From positions 3,745,665 through 3,809,664 of the forward strand of contig NZ_CP021850.1 in NCBI RefSeq assembly GCF_002896855.1: 64,000 nucleotides of DNA, written 5' to 3'. Source of the stretch: Clostridium thermosuccinogenes (GTDB lineage: Bacteria; Bacillota; Clostridia; Acetivibrionales; DSM-5807). Of this stretch, positions 27,027 to 35,151 are shown in pieces. The notes below the pieces were generated by a model. The model worked only from the letters and a program-made list of their open reading frames with translations, was not told where the DNA came from and ran no database searches. The position numbers and the translations under genes are program-made. Within the stretch, counting starts at the first letter, position 1; every line of letters starts with the position of its first letter.

Positions 27027-28190
27027 TTATAAGCTGTCCACCTCAACCCATTGTCTTTCTTCGATGGACAAGTCCACAGCTTCCAGAACCTGAGAGCACT
27101 TCACCCCATCATTGAAGTCAGGCTCAGGATGCCTATCCTTTGCTATGGCCTCCGTAAACTCATACAATTCATGCACAAACGTATGCTCATACCCAATTAC
27201 ATGCCCTGCCGGCCACCATGCCTGCATATACGGATGTATTCCTTCCGTAGCCTGAATGAGTCTGAAGCCCTGTACTCCTTCCTCGTCCTCCGAAGAGAAA
27301 TACTGAAGCTCATTCATACGTTCAAACTCAAACTTAATGCTGCCCTTGCTGCCATTGATTTCGAAGGACATGGCATTTTTATGACCATTGGCAAACCTGG
27401 TGGCTTCAATTGATCCCAAGGCCCCATTCTTAAACTCCGCCAAAAAGATGGTGGCATCATCCACCGTTACTTCTCCCATGGGAGCATCCGATTGGGCTTT
27501 TCCACTTAAGCCCGTCATCCTTTCCACCAGAGGTCTTTCTTTAATAAAGGTTTTATTTATGCCTATTACTCTATCAAATTCCCCTACTAAAAACCTCGCC
27601 ACATCGATGATATGGGCTCCCAGATCTCCCAGGGACCCGGAACCGGCCACTTCTTTATCCAGCCTCCATACCAGGGGAAATAGGGGGTCAACGATGAAGT
27701 CCTGAAGATACGTTCCTCTGAAATGATAGATTTTACCGATTTTCCCCTTATCGATGAGCTTTTTTGCCAGTTGTATGGCCGGTATAAACCTGTAATTGAA
27801 ACCAATCTGATGCTTGATGTTGTTCTTTTCAGCCGCTTTCAGCATCTCTCTCGCATCTTTCAGGTTTAAGGCCAGAGGTTTCTCACAAAAAACATGCTTT
27901 CCATTTTCAGCCGCAGCAATGGCAATTTCCTTATGAAAATTACTGGGAGTGGTAATATCCACCATATCGATATCATCCCGACGGACAAGCTTTTCCCAGG
28001 AAGTCTCATATCCTTCCCATCCATATTTTTGAGCCGATTCCCTCACCCAGGATTCGTTTCTTCCGCAAATAGCTTTCATGACAATCTTTCTGCTCGGCTC
28101 GAAAAACATCCCTATACGCTGAAAAGCGTTGCTGTGAGCCTTGCCCATGAATTTGTAACCGATCAACCCGACATTTAACTTATCCTCCAT
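27027..28190 (-). CDS. Gfo/Idh/MocA-family oxidoreductase
   Basis: This family uses NAD(P) to oxidise or epimerise sugars, cyclitols and related compounds. The N-terminal Rossmann domain shows VGLIGYKFMGKAHSNAF and then FCEKPLALN with the conserved Glu-Lys-Pro. The C-terminal alpha/beta domain has GSLGDLGAHIIDVARFLVGE, containing the His and Asp near the substrate. Length (387) is normal. A GGGGAG site precedes the ATG. It is a single gene between aminopeptidase P and the pyrophosphatase. The substrate cannot be assigned; the glycan-degrading surroundings suggest a sugar. Confidence 0.85.
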   Translation of the reverse strand: MEDKLNVGLIGYKFMGKAHSNAFQRIGMFFEPSRKIVMKAICGRNESWVRESAQKYGWEGYETSWEKLVRRDDIDMVDITTPSNFHKEIAIAAAENGKHVFCEKPLALNLKDAREMLKAAEKNNIKHQIGFNYRFIPAIQLAKKLIDKGKIGKIYHFRGTYLQDFIVDPLFPLVWRLDKEVAGSGSLGDLGAHIIDVARFLVGEFDRVIGINKTFIKERPLVERMTGLSGKAQSDAPMGEVTVDDATIFLAEFKNGALGSIEATRFANGHKNAMSFEINGSKGSIKFEFERMNELQYFSSEDEEGVQGFRLIQATEGIHPYMQAWWPAGHVIGYEHTFVHELYEFTEAIAKDRHPEPDFNDGVKCSQVLEAVDLSIEERQWVEVDSL

Positions 28191-28344
28191 TCCACATCTC
28201 CCCTTTACTGTTTTATATATATAGATATAATTTCAATATGCCATTGGAAATTCCTTCTATTACCGGCAGAGTATATGAAAATGCCGCCGAGCTTTCCGGA
28301 CAAACCGCAGCATCAGGCAAGCCGTTGTCGTTCACAATATAAAA

Positions 28345-28374
28345 CGCAGGAGATGCCATCTCACATCTCCTGCG
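28345..28374 (-). terminator. Terminator of the membrane pyrophosphatase gene
   Basis: A perfect 11-bp stem (CGCAGGAGATG with CATCTCCTGCG) and 8-nt loop is followed on the minus strand by TTTTATATTG. It lies 45 bp past the stop of the pyrophosphatase gene. Confidence 0.85.
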
Positions 28375-28418
28375 CAAAGGATCGAACGATAACTATATAT
28401 TGTCGACACCGGGTTGCA

Positions 28419-30506
28419 TCAACCGAATATTTTAATTGTCAGGAACAGCGTAGCCATAATGGAGGATACCAAGGATACAACTGTAACCTGTGTATTGATG
28501 GAAGGTCCTGCGGTATCTTTAAACGGATCGCCTACTGTGTCACCGACTACAGCGGATTTATGAGCATTAGACCCTTTTCCTCCGTGGTTGCCGGCTTCTA
28601 CATACTTCTTGGCATTATCCCATAAGCCTCCGGAGTTGGACATGAACAATGCCAGCAGCAAGCCACTGATGATATTTCCTGCCAGGAAGCCGCCCACCGC
28701 ATTCACGCCTCCGACAAAACCCACTACAATAGTAGCAGCGATTGCCATAAGGCCTGCAGGAATGAGTTCCTTCAATGCGCCGGTCGTTGCTATGTCAATG
28801 CACTTGTCATATTCCGGCATAGCGTCTTCCTTACCTTCTTTAAGACCCGGAATCTCATTGAACTGCCTATGAATTTCTCCCACCATACGCTGAGCGTTAC
28901 GGTCAACGCCAAGCATGAGCATGGCAGAGAATACCGCAGGAATTGCTGCACCCACCAGCAATCCGAAGAATACGGTAGGATTCAATATATCGAAATTCTC
29001 AATTCCGGCAAGTCCACGTTCACTAGCTGCAACATTAACCTCACTCATAAAAGTACCGAGTAATGCAATAATAGTCAGTCCTGCCGCACCGATGGCAAAA
29101 CCTTTGGTAACTGCCTTAACCGTGTTACCCGCGCTATCCAGAGAGTCCGTAATTTCCAGAGCTTTATCGCCCAGATTGCCCATTTCAACAAGTCCTCTTG
29201 CATTATCAACGATCGGTCCGTAAGCATCGTTGGAAATTATCATACCTACGATGGAGAGCATACCGACTGCTGCCATAGATATGCCGAACATTCCGTAAAC
29301 CGGATTGCCGGGATTTAACTGAGCAGTAAGGTTATAAGCTACAAGAGCGGAAACTGCAATGCCTGCCAGGGCAGGTAAAACGCTTAAGAAGCCGTAGGAA
29401 ACGCCCGACAAAATTGTGAATGCCGGTCCGGATTCAGAGGCTTTAGCGACATAATGGACAGGTTTCTTATTGTCATTGGTGAAATAGTCGCTGGCTATAC
29501 CTATTATAGTTCCAACCAAAAGACCTGCAATCATGGCTCCCCAAATTCTCCACTCAAATTTGAAAATCCATGTGACTAACGCAGTAGCGCCGGCATAAAG
29601 AGCAGTGGTAACATAAGTGCTCATATTCAGCGCATTTGAGGGATCACCGCTTTTACCCATTCGGGCTGTGATAACACCAATGCTGGAAGCAAGCAGTCCA
29701 AGAGCTGCGTAAACAAATACCATCATGGTGAAATTTCCGGCTCCTTTGTCCAGTGTAATTGCCATAACCAGAGCCGCAACCATAGATGCAACGTTGGAGT
29801 CGAACAAATCTGCTCCCATGCCTGCAACGTCACCGACATTATCCCCGACATTGTCGGCAATAACAGCAGGGTTTCTCGGGTCATCCTCGGGTATGCCGAG
29901 TTCAACCTTACCAACCAAATCGGCACTTACGTCGGCAGTTTTGGTGTAGATTCCACCACCTGCTTTCGCAAAAAGTGCAAGGCTGGATGCTCCAAAGCTG
30001 AAACCTAGCATTGCGCTTGCATCCCTTGTAATGGCATACACTAAAGATACTCCTAAAAGACTTGAGCCTACAACAGCCATACCCATGACCGCACCGCCAC
30101 GAAAACCGGCGAGAAATGAAGGCTTGATGCCTTTTGTCGCAGCTTCGGCTGCTTTCATATTGGCAATAGTGGCAATTGTAATTCCTATTTTTCCGGCTAA
30201 TGCGGAAAGGGCCGTACCAAATATATAGGATACAGCCATGGCGATATTGTCTTTAAAATCACCCGACCAAATAGGCTGAGGCAAGAACAGCAAAATTAAA
30301 ATAGCTATTACGCCTGCAAAACGTGCTAACAGGGCATATTCACGCCTAAGAAATGTGCTGGCTCCCTTTTGGATAAGTTCACCAACCATGTGGACCGTTT
30401 TGTTGGAGGAAGGCTGCTTCTTTACCCATATGTAAAAGTACGCAGCTACTCCGAAGGATAACAGTGAGACCACTATTGCTAGAATTAGTGCTGTTGAAAT
30501 GTCCAT
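28419..30506 (-). CDS. hppA: Membrane-bound ion-pumping pyrophosphatase, K+-independent type
   Basis: It couples PPi hydrolysis to ion export across the membrane. The 695-residue protein has about 16 membrane segments. The pyrophosphate site is complete, including the DVSADLVGKVE loop, DNVGDNVGDVAGMGADLF and the later GDTVGDPFKDTAGPS. The K+-dependence marker reads GNTVKAVTKGF, with Lys464 and Thr467. K+-dependent pumps, which include all known Na+ pumps, have Ala at the first position; Lys marks the K+-independent, proton-pumping group. The open frame begins at 30575, but ATG at 30506 has GAGGGG and matches the family N-terminus. It is a single gene with its own terminator at 28345. Confidence 0.92.
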   Translation of the reverse strand: MDISTALILAIVVSLLSFGVAAYFYIWVKKQPSSNKTVHMVGELIQKGASTFLRREYALLARFAGVIAILILLFLPQPIWSGDFKDNIAMAVSYIFGTALSALAGKIGITIATIANMKAAEAATKGIKPSFLAGFRGGAVMGMAVVGSSLLGVSLVYAITRDASAMLGFSFGASSLALFAKAGGGIYTKTADVSADLVGKVELGIPEDDPRNPAVIADNVGDNVGDVAGMGADLFDSNVASMVAALVMAITLDKGAGNFTMMVFVYAALGLLASSIGVITARMGKSGDPSNALNMSTYVTTALYAGATALVTWIFKFEWRIWGAMIAGLLVGTIIGIASDYFTNDNKKPVHYVAKASESGPAFTILSGVSYGFLSVLPALAGIAVSALVAYNLTAQLNPGNPVYGMFGISMAAVGMLSIVGMIISNDAYGPIVDNARGLVEMGNLGDKALEITDSLDSAGNTVKAVTKGFAIGAAGLTIIALLGTFMSEVNVAASERGLAGIENFDILNPTVFFGLLVGAAIPAVFSAMLMLGVDRNAQRMVGEIHRQFNEIPGLKEGKEDAMPEYDKCIDIATTGALKELIPAGLMAIAATIVVGFVGGVNAVGGFLAGNIISGLLLALFMSNSGGLWDNAKKYVEAGNHGGKGSNAHKSAVVGDTVGDPFKDTAGPSINTQVTVVSLVSSIMATLFLTIKIFG

Positions 30507-31332
30507 ATTTTTCGCCCCTCTACATTTTTTTATGCTGATATCTGCAGAGAAAAATATCAAGACATTAATCAACATAATCCAATATTCATGGTGTTAAGTA
30601 CGTGGGTGATGTTGTGATTTGAACGTGTTGCGCTTTTTATATGCACGCCATCATAAGCTGCCGCTAAGAGCACTTATGTCTTTACATGCTAAACTCAGCA
30701 TCAATATAGCCATTGTTCCCGGATTATAACAAAACTGGAAACAATGACTTAAAGCGTCGCCCCGAAAACTTGATAGCTGAAATTCGCAATTTGGAAAGGC
30801 AGAAAGCCTGTTACAATGCCTCCCGGGTCAGAGGTGATGCTTTTATATCGGGCTGTATGAAAAACCGGAACAAGGACAACCAGATACTTTATCTGCAAAA
30901 CAGCAGTTCTTGTAAAAGCTATTTTGCAACATCCATACCTGAGGAGCCTTGCACCTGCAAGGAAAGACAATTCGGATTTCCTTAGGCAATCTTCTGATGG
31001 TGAATGCACTAACCGGTACAACACCATAAATACCTGGAAAATGTTAGCTAGTCTGCAATTCAGCTCCTTAATGTCTTTTTATTCTCCTCTTGCATCATAT
31101 CATGTATTAACACAAAAATTTTTCCCATTGTCATTGTAGTACATAATTTTTCAATAGTCAAGAAAAACAAAAAATAAATTATTAAGTAATCAAAACTACA
31201 TAGTTAATCTGAAAGTAATGTCTAAGGCGTCTCTTTGGAACCATTTCAAAAATAATCTGCTGTAAGATAAATAGAAAAAGAAATATTAAAAGGTAAAAAA
31301 AATCTGAAATGGAGTTGAATTAAAAACAATAA
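30507..31332. other. 826-bp region upstream of hppA, no convincing gene
   Basis: Frames of 70-90 codons are open on both strands at 30713-31139, but none has a ribosome-binding site or a recognisable product. A minus-strand TATAAT at about 30721-30726 could be the -10 of hppA and would give a leader of about 200 nt. Its -35 is poor. I compared the leader with fluoride, ZTP, ydaO and T-box cores by eye and recognised none. Confidence 0.4.
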
Positions 31333-31357
31333 AGGAGATTGATAAAATCAATCTCCT
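31333..31357 (-). terminator. Terminator of the tRNA transcript
   Basis: A perfect 11-bp stem (AGGAGATTGAT with ATCAATCTCCT) with an AAA loop is followed on the minus strand by TTATTGTTTTT, just past the tRNA-Arg CCA end. Confidence 0.85.
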
Positions 31358-31369
31358 GTTTTTCAAATT

Positions 31370-31446
<77 letters not shown>

Positions 31447-31457
31447 ATATTGGATTG

Positions 31458-31531
31458 TGGAGCGGGTGAAGGGAATCGAACCCTCACAATCAGCTTGGAA
31501 GGCTGATGTTCTACCATTGAACTACACCCGC
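31458..31531 (-). tRNA. tRNA-Gly(TCC)
   Basis: The 74-nt gene includes an encoded CCA. Acceptor stem GCGGGTG / CACCCGC, D-arm GTTCAATGGTAGAAC, anticodon loop CTTCCAA (anticodon TCC) and T-arm GAGGGTTCGATTCCCTT fit tRNA-Gly. It is the upstream member of a two-tRNA transcript. Confidence 0.95.
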
Positions 31532-31892
31532 AAACGGCTTGTTTAAGCCTACTCATCGGTTATCAGTATCAACTGCCGACTTTAAATATTATACAGACTA
31601 ACTACCGTCTTGTCAACAATTATTTTATGGTTATTTATATTTTTTATTATACATTTTCTTTCATCTCAGGGTAAAGCACTATAGCCATAAGCAAATGCTT
31701 TCATATGCAAGGACCTTCCGGCGTTGCTTCTTTCCGGAAGGTAAAGCTGTCCTTTTTAAAAACGGCAGTTTTGCCGGCTTCCCTTGTATTCTCCCTTTCT
31801 CCGTGTGGCTAAGGGCCTATTCAATGTTATCCTTTGGCTGCCGGCATACTGCAAATCCATTTCTGAAAAGGATAAGAATCTATATATCCCAA
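31532..31892. other. Intergenic between tRNA pair and yfcE-like gene
   Basis: No gene is supported. It should contain the tRNA promoter near 31540-31640. A perfect 8-bp hairpin (CCTTCCGG at 31714-31721 with CCGGAAGG at 31734-31741) lies beyond the end of the phosphodiesterase gene, but has no T-run on the minus strand. Confidence 0.4.
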
Positions 31893-32402
31893 TTATTTGG
31901 CAGCTGTCTTTACCATAAATCTTTTATAGGTGCATATGACAGGCTGGATGCTGTTCTCATCCAGCGTTATTATTGCATAGGACTCCCTGCTGTCATCCCT
32001 GGGGTCGCTTATGCTTCCCGGGTTAAGCAGTATGCAGCTTCCTCTGTCCTCAATATGGGCGATATGAGTATGCCCGAATAAAATCATATCAACCTTTGTA
32101 TCCTCCGCCTTTTTATAAAGCTTGCTGTAATCCCAGTTGACCGAATATCTGTGGCCATGGGTGATGAGGATTCTCTTGCCGCAATATTCCAGAATCTTTT
32201 CCGCCGCTACGCTGCCTATCATGAAATCACTATTCCCATAAACATATTCGAAGGGAATCTGCGGAAACATATTAGAAAGCTTCTGAGCATCCCTGAAGTA
32301 ATCACCAAGATGTATTACCAGATCTATACCATTGCTGTTTCTTATTACGTCTTCCGCCCGGTCCGTTTCGCCGTGTGTATCGCTAAATACTAATATCTTC
32401 AT
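31893..32402 (-). CDS. YfcE/YsnB-type metallophosphoesterase
   Basis: This is a small two-metal phosphodiesterase. The calcineurin-like ligands appear in order: SDTHGE (Asp, His), LGDYF (Asp), YGNSD (Asn), THGHRYS (His) and FGHTHIA (Gly-His-x-His). The 169-residue length matches YfcE/MJ0936-type enzymes, which hydrolyse model phosphodiesters; the natural substrate is not known. It is the fourth gene of gerM-rph-rdgB-yfcE, the same order as B. subtilis gerM-rph-ysnA-ysnB. Confidence 0.88.
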   Translation of the reverse strand: MKILVFSDTHGETDRAEDVIRNSNGIDLVIHLGDYFRDAQKLSNMFPQIPFEYVYGNSDFMIGSVAAEKILEYCGKRILITHGHRYSVNWDYSKLYKKAEDTKVDMILFGHTHIAHIEDRGSCILLNPGSISDPRDDSRESYAIITLDENSIQPVICTYKRFMVKTAAK

Positions 32403-32441
32403 AGTTTACAACTTCTCCTAATCAATTGCCGTATCGCATTG

Positions 32442-33044
32442 CTACGTGAAATTCTCATATTTTTTAAGTTTCTCGACCATAGCTTTCAGGGCTTTTCCCC
32501 TGTGGCTAATTTTATTTTTTTCATCCGGGTCCAATTGGGCTGTCGTCATATTGTATTCAGGCAGGAAAAATAGAGGATCGTAACCAAAACCATTGGTACC
32601 TTGAGGCACGAAACCTATATATCCGTCGCAGGTTCCCTTTACGGTGAAGCTTCTTCCGTCGGGGAAAACGACGGCTATAACACATACAAACCTCGCTGAC
32701 CTCTTTTCGAAGGGCACTCCTTCCAGAAGTTCTAAAAGCTTTTTGTTTTTATCTTCATCAGTAGCACCTTCCCCGGCAAAACGCGCCGAGTATATACCCG
32801 GTGCACCATTCAAATAATCAACTTCAAGCCCTGAATCATCCGCCATGACCATTTCACCTGTCAGACGGTGAAGCTCCTTTGCCTTAATCATGGCATTTTC
32901 CTCAAATGTGGTGCCATATTCCTCAATGTCTTTATCAATACCTGCCTGTTCCATGGAAACAACCTCAAAGGGCAGCCCTGCCAGTATTTCCTCAATTTCT
33001 TTAAGTTTGCCTTTATTCTTCGTCGCTACTAAGAATTTTCTCAT
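32442..33044 (-). CDS. rdgB: XTP/dITP diphosphatase (RdgB/HAM1/YsnA)
   Basis: It removes non-canonical purine triphosphates (XTP, dITP) from the pool by releasing pyrophosphate. The N-terminus [18 protein letters not shown] is the family signature for the triphosphate site. [25 protein letters not shown] and [12 protein letters not shown] hold the metal and base contacts, and the ending [10 protein letters not shown] is conserved. I place the start at ATG 33044 (MRKFLVAT). The upstream rph gene runs to 33013, so the two overlap by 32 bp. That is consistent with tight coupling in the gerM-rph-rdgB-yfcE operon. Confidence 0.92.
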   Translation of the reverse strand: MRKFLVATKNKGKLKEIEEILAGLPFEVVSMEQAGIDKDIEEYGTTFEENAMIKAKELHRLTGEMVMADDSGLEVDYLNGAPGIYSARFAGEGATDEDKNKKLLELLEGVPFEKRSARFVCVIAVVFPDGRSFTVKGTCDGYIGFVPQGTNGFGYDPLFFLPEYNMTTAQLDPDEKNKISHRGKALKAMVEKLKKYENFT

Positions 33045-33789
33045 CCTTGCTAATTCTCCCAACTTCGTCTGCTAAGGAGCCGAGAGCTTCCTTCTGAAGT
33101 TTGATTAAGGTATTTATACCACCCTCGGCCAATTCCAAAAGCTTATCCAACTGCTGCCTGCCGAAGGTCGCTTGTTCTCCTGTTGCTTGTATCTCAACAA
33201 ATTGACCATTACCTGACATTACAACATTCATATCCACAAGAGCATTGGAGTCTTCTGCATAGCACAAATCCAGCATCTCACAGCCGTCTACTACCCCAAC
33301 GCTTACTGCCGCAACAAAATCAGTTACAGGCATTTTTTCGATTATCCCGCTGTCTATCAACACCTTGCATGCATCCACAAGGGCTACAAAAGCACCTGTA
33401 ATAGAAGCTGTCCTTGTGCCGCCGTCGGCTTGTATTACATCACAGTCTATCAGTATCTCCCTCTCACCCAGCGCACTAAAATTCACAACAGACCTCAAAG
33501 ACCTTCCTATCAGCCTCTGAATTTCCTGTGCCCGGCCATTAATTTTCAACTTGCTGATATCCCTGGGATTTCTAACTTTAGTTGCCCTGGGCAGCATGGA
33601 GTACTCGGCAGTTATCCACCCTTCCCCGCTGCCTTTTTTAAATGGAGGTACCTTGTCATCCACCGTAGCTGTACATATTACTTTCGTATCCCCCATCTCT
33701 ATCAGGACGGACCCCTCCGCATATTTCGTGTAATTCCGTGTTATCCTGACGTCTCTCAACTGCGCGTTATCTCTGCCGTCAATTCTCAA
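33013..33789 (-). CDS. rph: Ribonuclease PH
   Basis: This phosphorolytic 3'-5' exonuclease trims tRNA 3' ends as a hexamer. Conserved blocks are visible: [16 protein letters not shown] at the start, [29 protein letters not shown], the phosphate-binding [19 protein letters not shown] and a C-terminal [11 protein letters not shown]. Length (258) is normal. The start is TTG with GGTAGGAAG upstream. It lies 36 bp after the GerM-like gene and overlaps rdgB. Confidence 0.94.
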   Translation of the reverse strand: MRIDGRDNAQLRDVRITRNYTKYAEGSVLIEMGDTKVICTATVDDKVPPFKKGSGEGWITAEYSMLPRATKVRNPRDISKLKINGRAQEIQRLIGRSLRSVVNFSALGEREILIDCDVIQADGGTRTASITGAFVALVDACKVLIDSGIIEKMPVTDFVAAVSVGVVDGCEMLDLCYAEDSNALVDMNVVMSGNGQFVEIQATGEQATFGRQQLDKLLELAEGGINTLIKLQKEALGSLADEVGRISKDEKILSSDEE

Positions 33790-33825
33790 TTTGCTTCCTA
33801 CCTTTCAATTCGCCATCTGCAAGAA

Positions 33826-34914
33826 TCATTTATCTATATAATCATTTATCACGGAAGGAATTGACATGCTTTCCGTAAGATCCGTACCCTCCGGGAGGTT
33901 GGTTGCCTTTCCGCCTACCAGTATTTTTACCTTTTTAACTCCCTCTATCTGAGCCATGGAGTAGAGGATTTGCCTCAAAATGCCTTCTTCCCTCGCATTA
34001 CCTCCATAGTTCATTATTTCCTTACTGATATCAAGAACAATCATATCATCCTTGATATCGCTTCCGATAAGCTCTGTTCCCTCAGGGAGTTCCGAAAACA
34101 GAACCCCTCCGGCAGGCTTTTTGCCCAGGTCGGATATGATCCTTGCCGCAATGGCATCAGCATCGATACCGGAAGCCTCGGCAGATACCGGCAATATGTA
34201 TGAAAACCTGTCATTTGCAGCTTTAAAAAGGTAAACATCATACTTGGCCATACCCTGTTCCACATTTATTTTTTCGGAATTAATCAATATATTCTGTCTG
34301 TCCAAATCTTCAGATATATCTGTGCCGAATTTCAACCTGTCCTTTCGGCTGCCATTCACCAGGATTCTAACCCTTTGCACGGTGCTAAATTCCGTCAGCG
34401 TGTAAACTATGGATGAAATTATGCATTTTTCTGCCTTCTCGCTGTCATAATCCAGAAGCTCACCGCTGAAATCGATGATTGCCGTACCTTCCCGGATTGT
34501 CAATCCCAGTATCCTGGTACCTTTCGGCAGTACAGGATATAACCCGTAATAATCTATTTCCTCCCGATTGATGGAATTGTCAATCAAACTGTTAATTGCT
34601 GCTCTTGCGATTCCTTCCTGTTTGCTTATCCTCCTGGTTACCGGTATTATGTAACCATCTGCATCCTGATAGTATATATTCACCTGCATTGTCGGTTTTT
34701 CCGGCTTTTCAGGCTCATCAGGTTCATCAGTCTCAACAGGTTTATTATCGTAACTTACCTTTCCCTGGTCGCTCACGTCACCTTCTTCAACATCTACCAT
34801 ATTACCTTGGACAGAAGTATCTTCTGCACCTCTGGGATTGCCCTCCACCGGCAATGCGCATCCGGTTAAAAGGACAATGGCTGCTACCAGTAGTAAACAT
34901 AAACTCCTCTTCAT
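33826..34914 (-). CDS. gerM: GerM-like lipoprotein with two GerMN domains
   Basis: In B. subtilis GerM is needed for sporulation and germination. The 362-residue protein has a lipoprotein signal with lipobox LLTGC (Cys19), an acidic, Pro-rich linker to about residue 95, and two GerMN repeats. The first carries the phrase YPVLPKGTRILGLTI...GTAIIDFSGELL; the second repeats it as SELPEGTELIGSDI...MIVLDISKEIM. It should sit on the outer face of a membrane, in spores perhaps within the intermembrane space. AGGAGG precedes the ATG. It starts the conserved gerM-rph-rdgB-yfcE operon. Confidence 0.88.
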   Translation of the reverse strand: MKRSLCLLLVAAIVLLTGCALPVEGNPRGAEDTSVQGNMVDVEEGDVSDQGKVSYDNKPVETDEPDEPEKPEKPTMQVNIYYQDADGYIIPVTRRISKQEGIARAAINSLIDNSINREEIDYYGLYPVLPKGTRILGLTIREGTAIIDFSGELLDYDSEKAEKCIISSIVYTLTEFSTVQRVRILVNGSRKDRLKFGTDISEDLDRQNILINSEKINVEQGMAKYDVYLFKAANDRFSYILPVSAEASGIDADAIAARIISDLGKKPAGGVLFSELPEGTELIGSDIKDDMIVLDISKEIMNYGGNAREEGILRQILYSMAQIEGVKKVKILVGGKATNLPEGTDLTESMSIPSVINDYIDK

Positions 34915-35031
34915 ATTTTCCTCCTAACAGTAATAATTTTCCTATACTGTTATTATAGACAAAATATGAAGGTGTATATTATTTCCCACTGTTAATGCTA
35001 TGTTACCATAAGCATGGGGTAAAAAAAACCA

Positions 35032-35051
35032 GTAGATTATATAAAATCTAC
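35032..35051 (-). terminator. Terminator of the AMIN-amidase gene
   Basis: GTAGATT (35032-35038) pairs with AATCTAC (35045-35051), and flanking A/T runs extend the stem. Read on the minus strand it is followed by TGGTTTTTTTT. T-runs on both sides make it potentially bidirectional. Confidence 0.75.
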
Positions 35052-35151
35052 CGTTTTTTTTATATATTTTAACTTGTTGTACCGGCATCTCCCGGCATAA
35101 ATTACAGGACAAAGCCTCTGGAGATTTCGGGTCACAACAGGCTTATATACA

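Noticed and set aside
30713-31139. Several 70-90 codon frames on both strands upstream of hppA
   Set aside because: No ribosome-binding sites, mixed composition and no recognisable products; overlapping frames on both strands argue for chance.
31695-32081. 128-codon plus-strand frame opposite the YfcE-like gene
   Set aside because: Its second half is the complement of a well-supported phosphoesterase gene; the composition is that of an antisense shadow.
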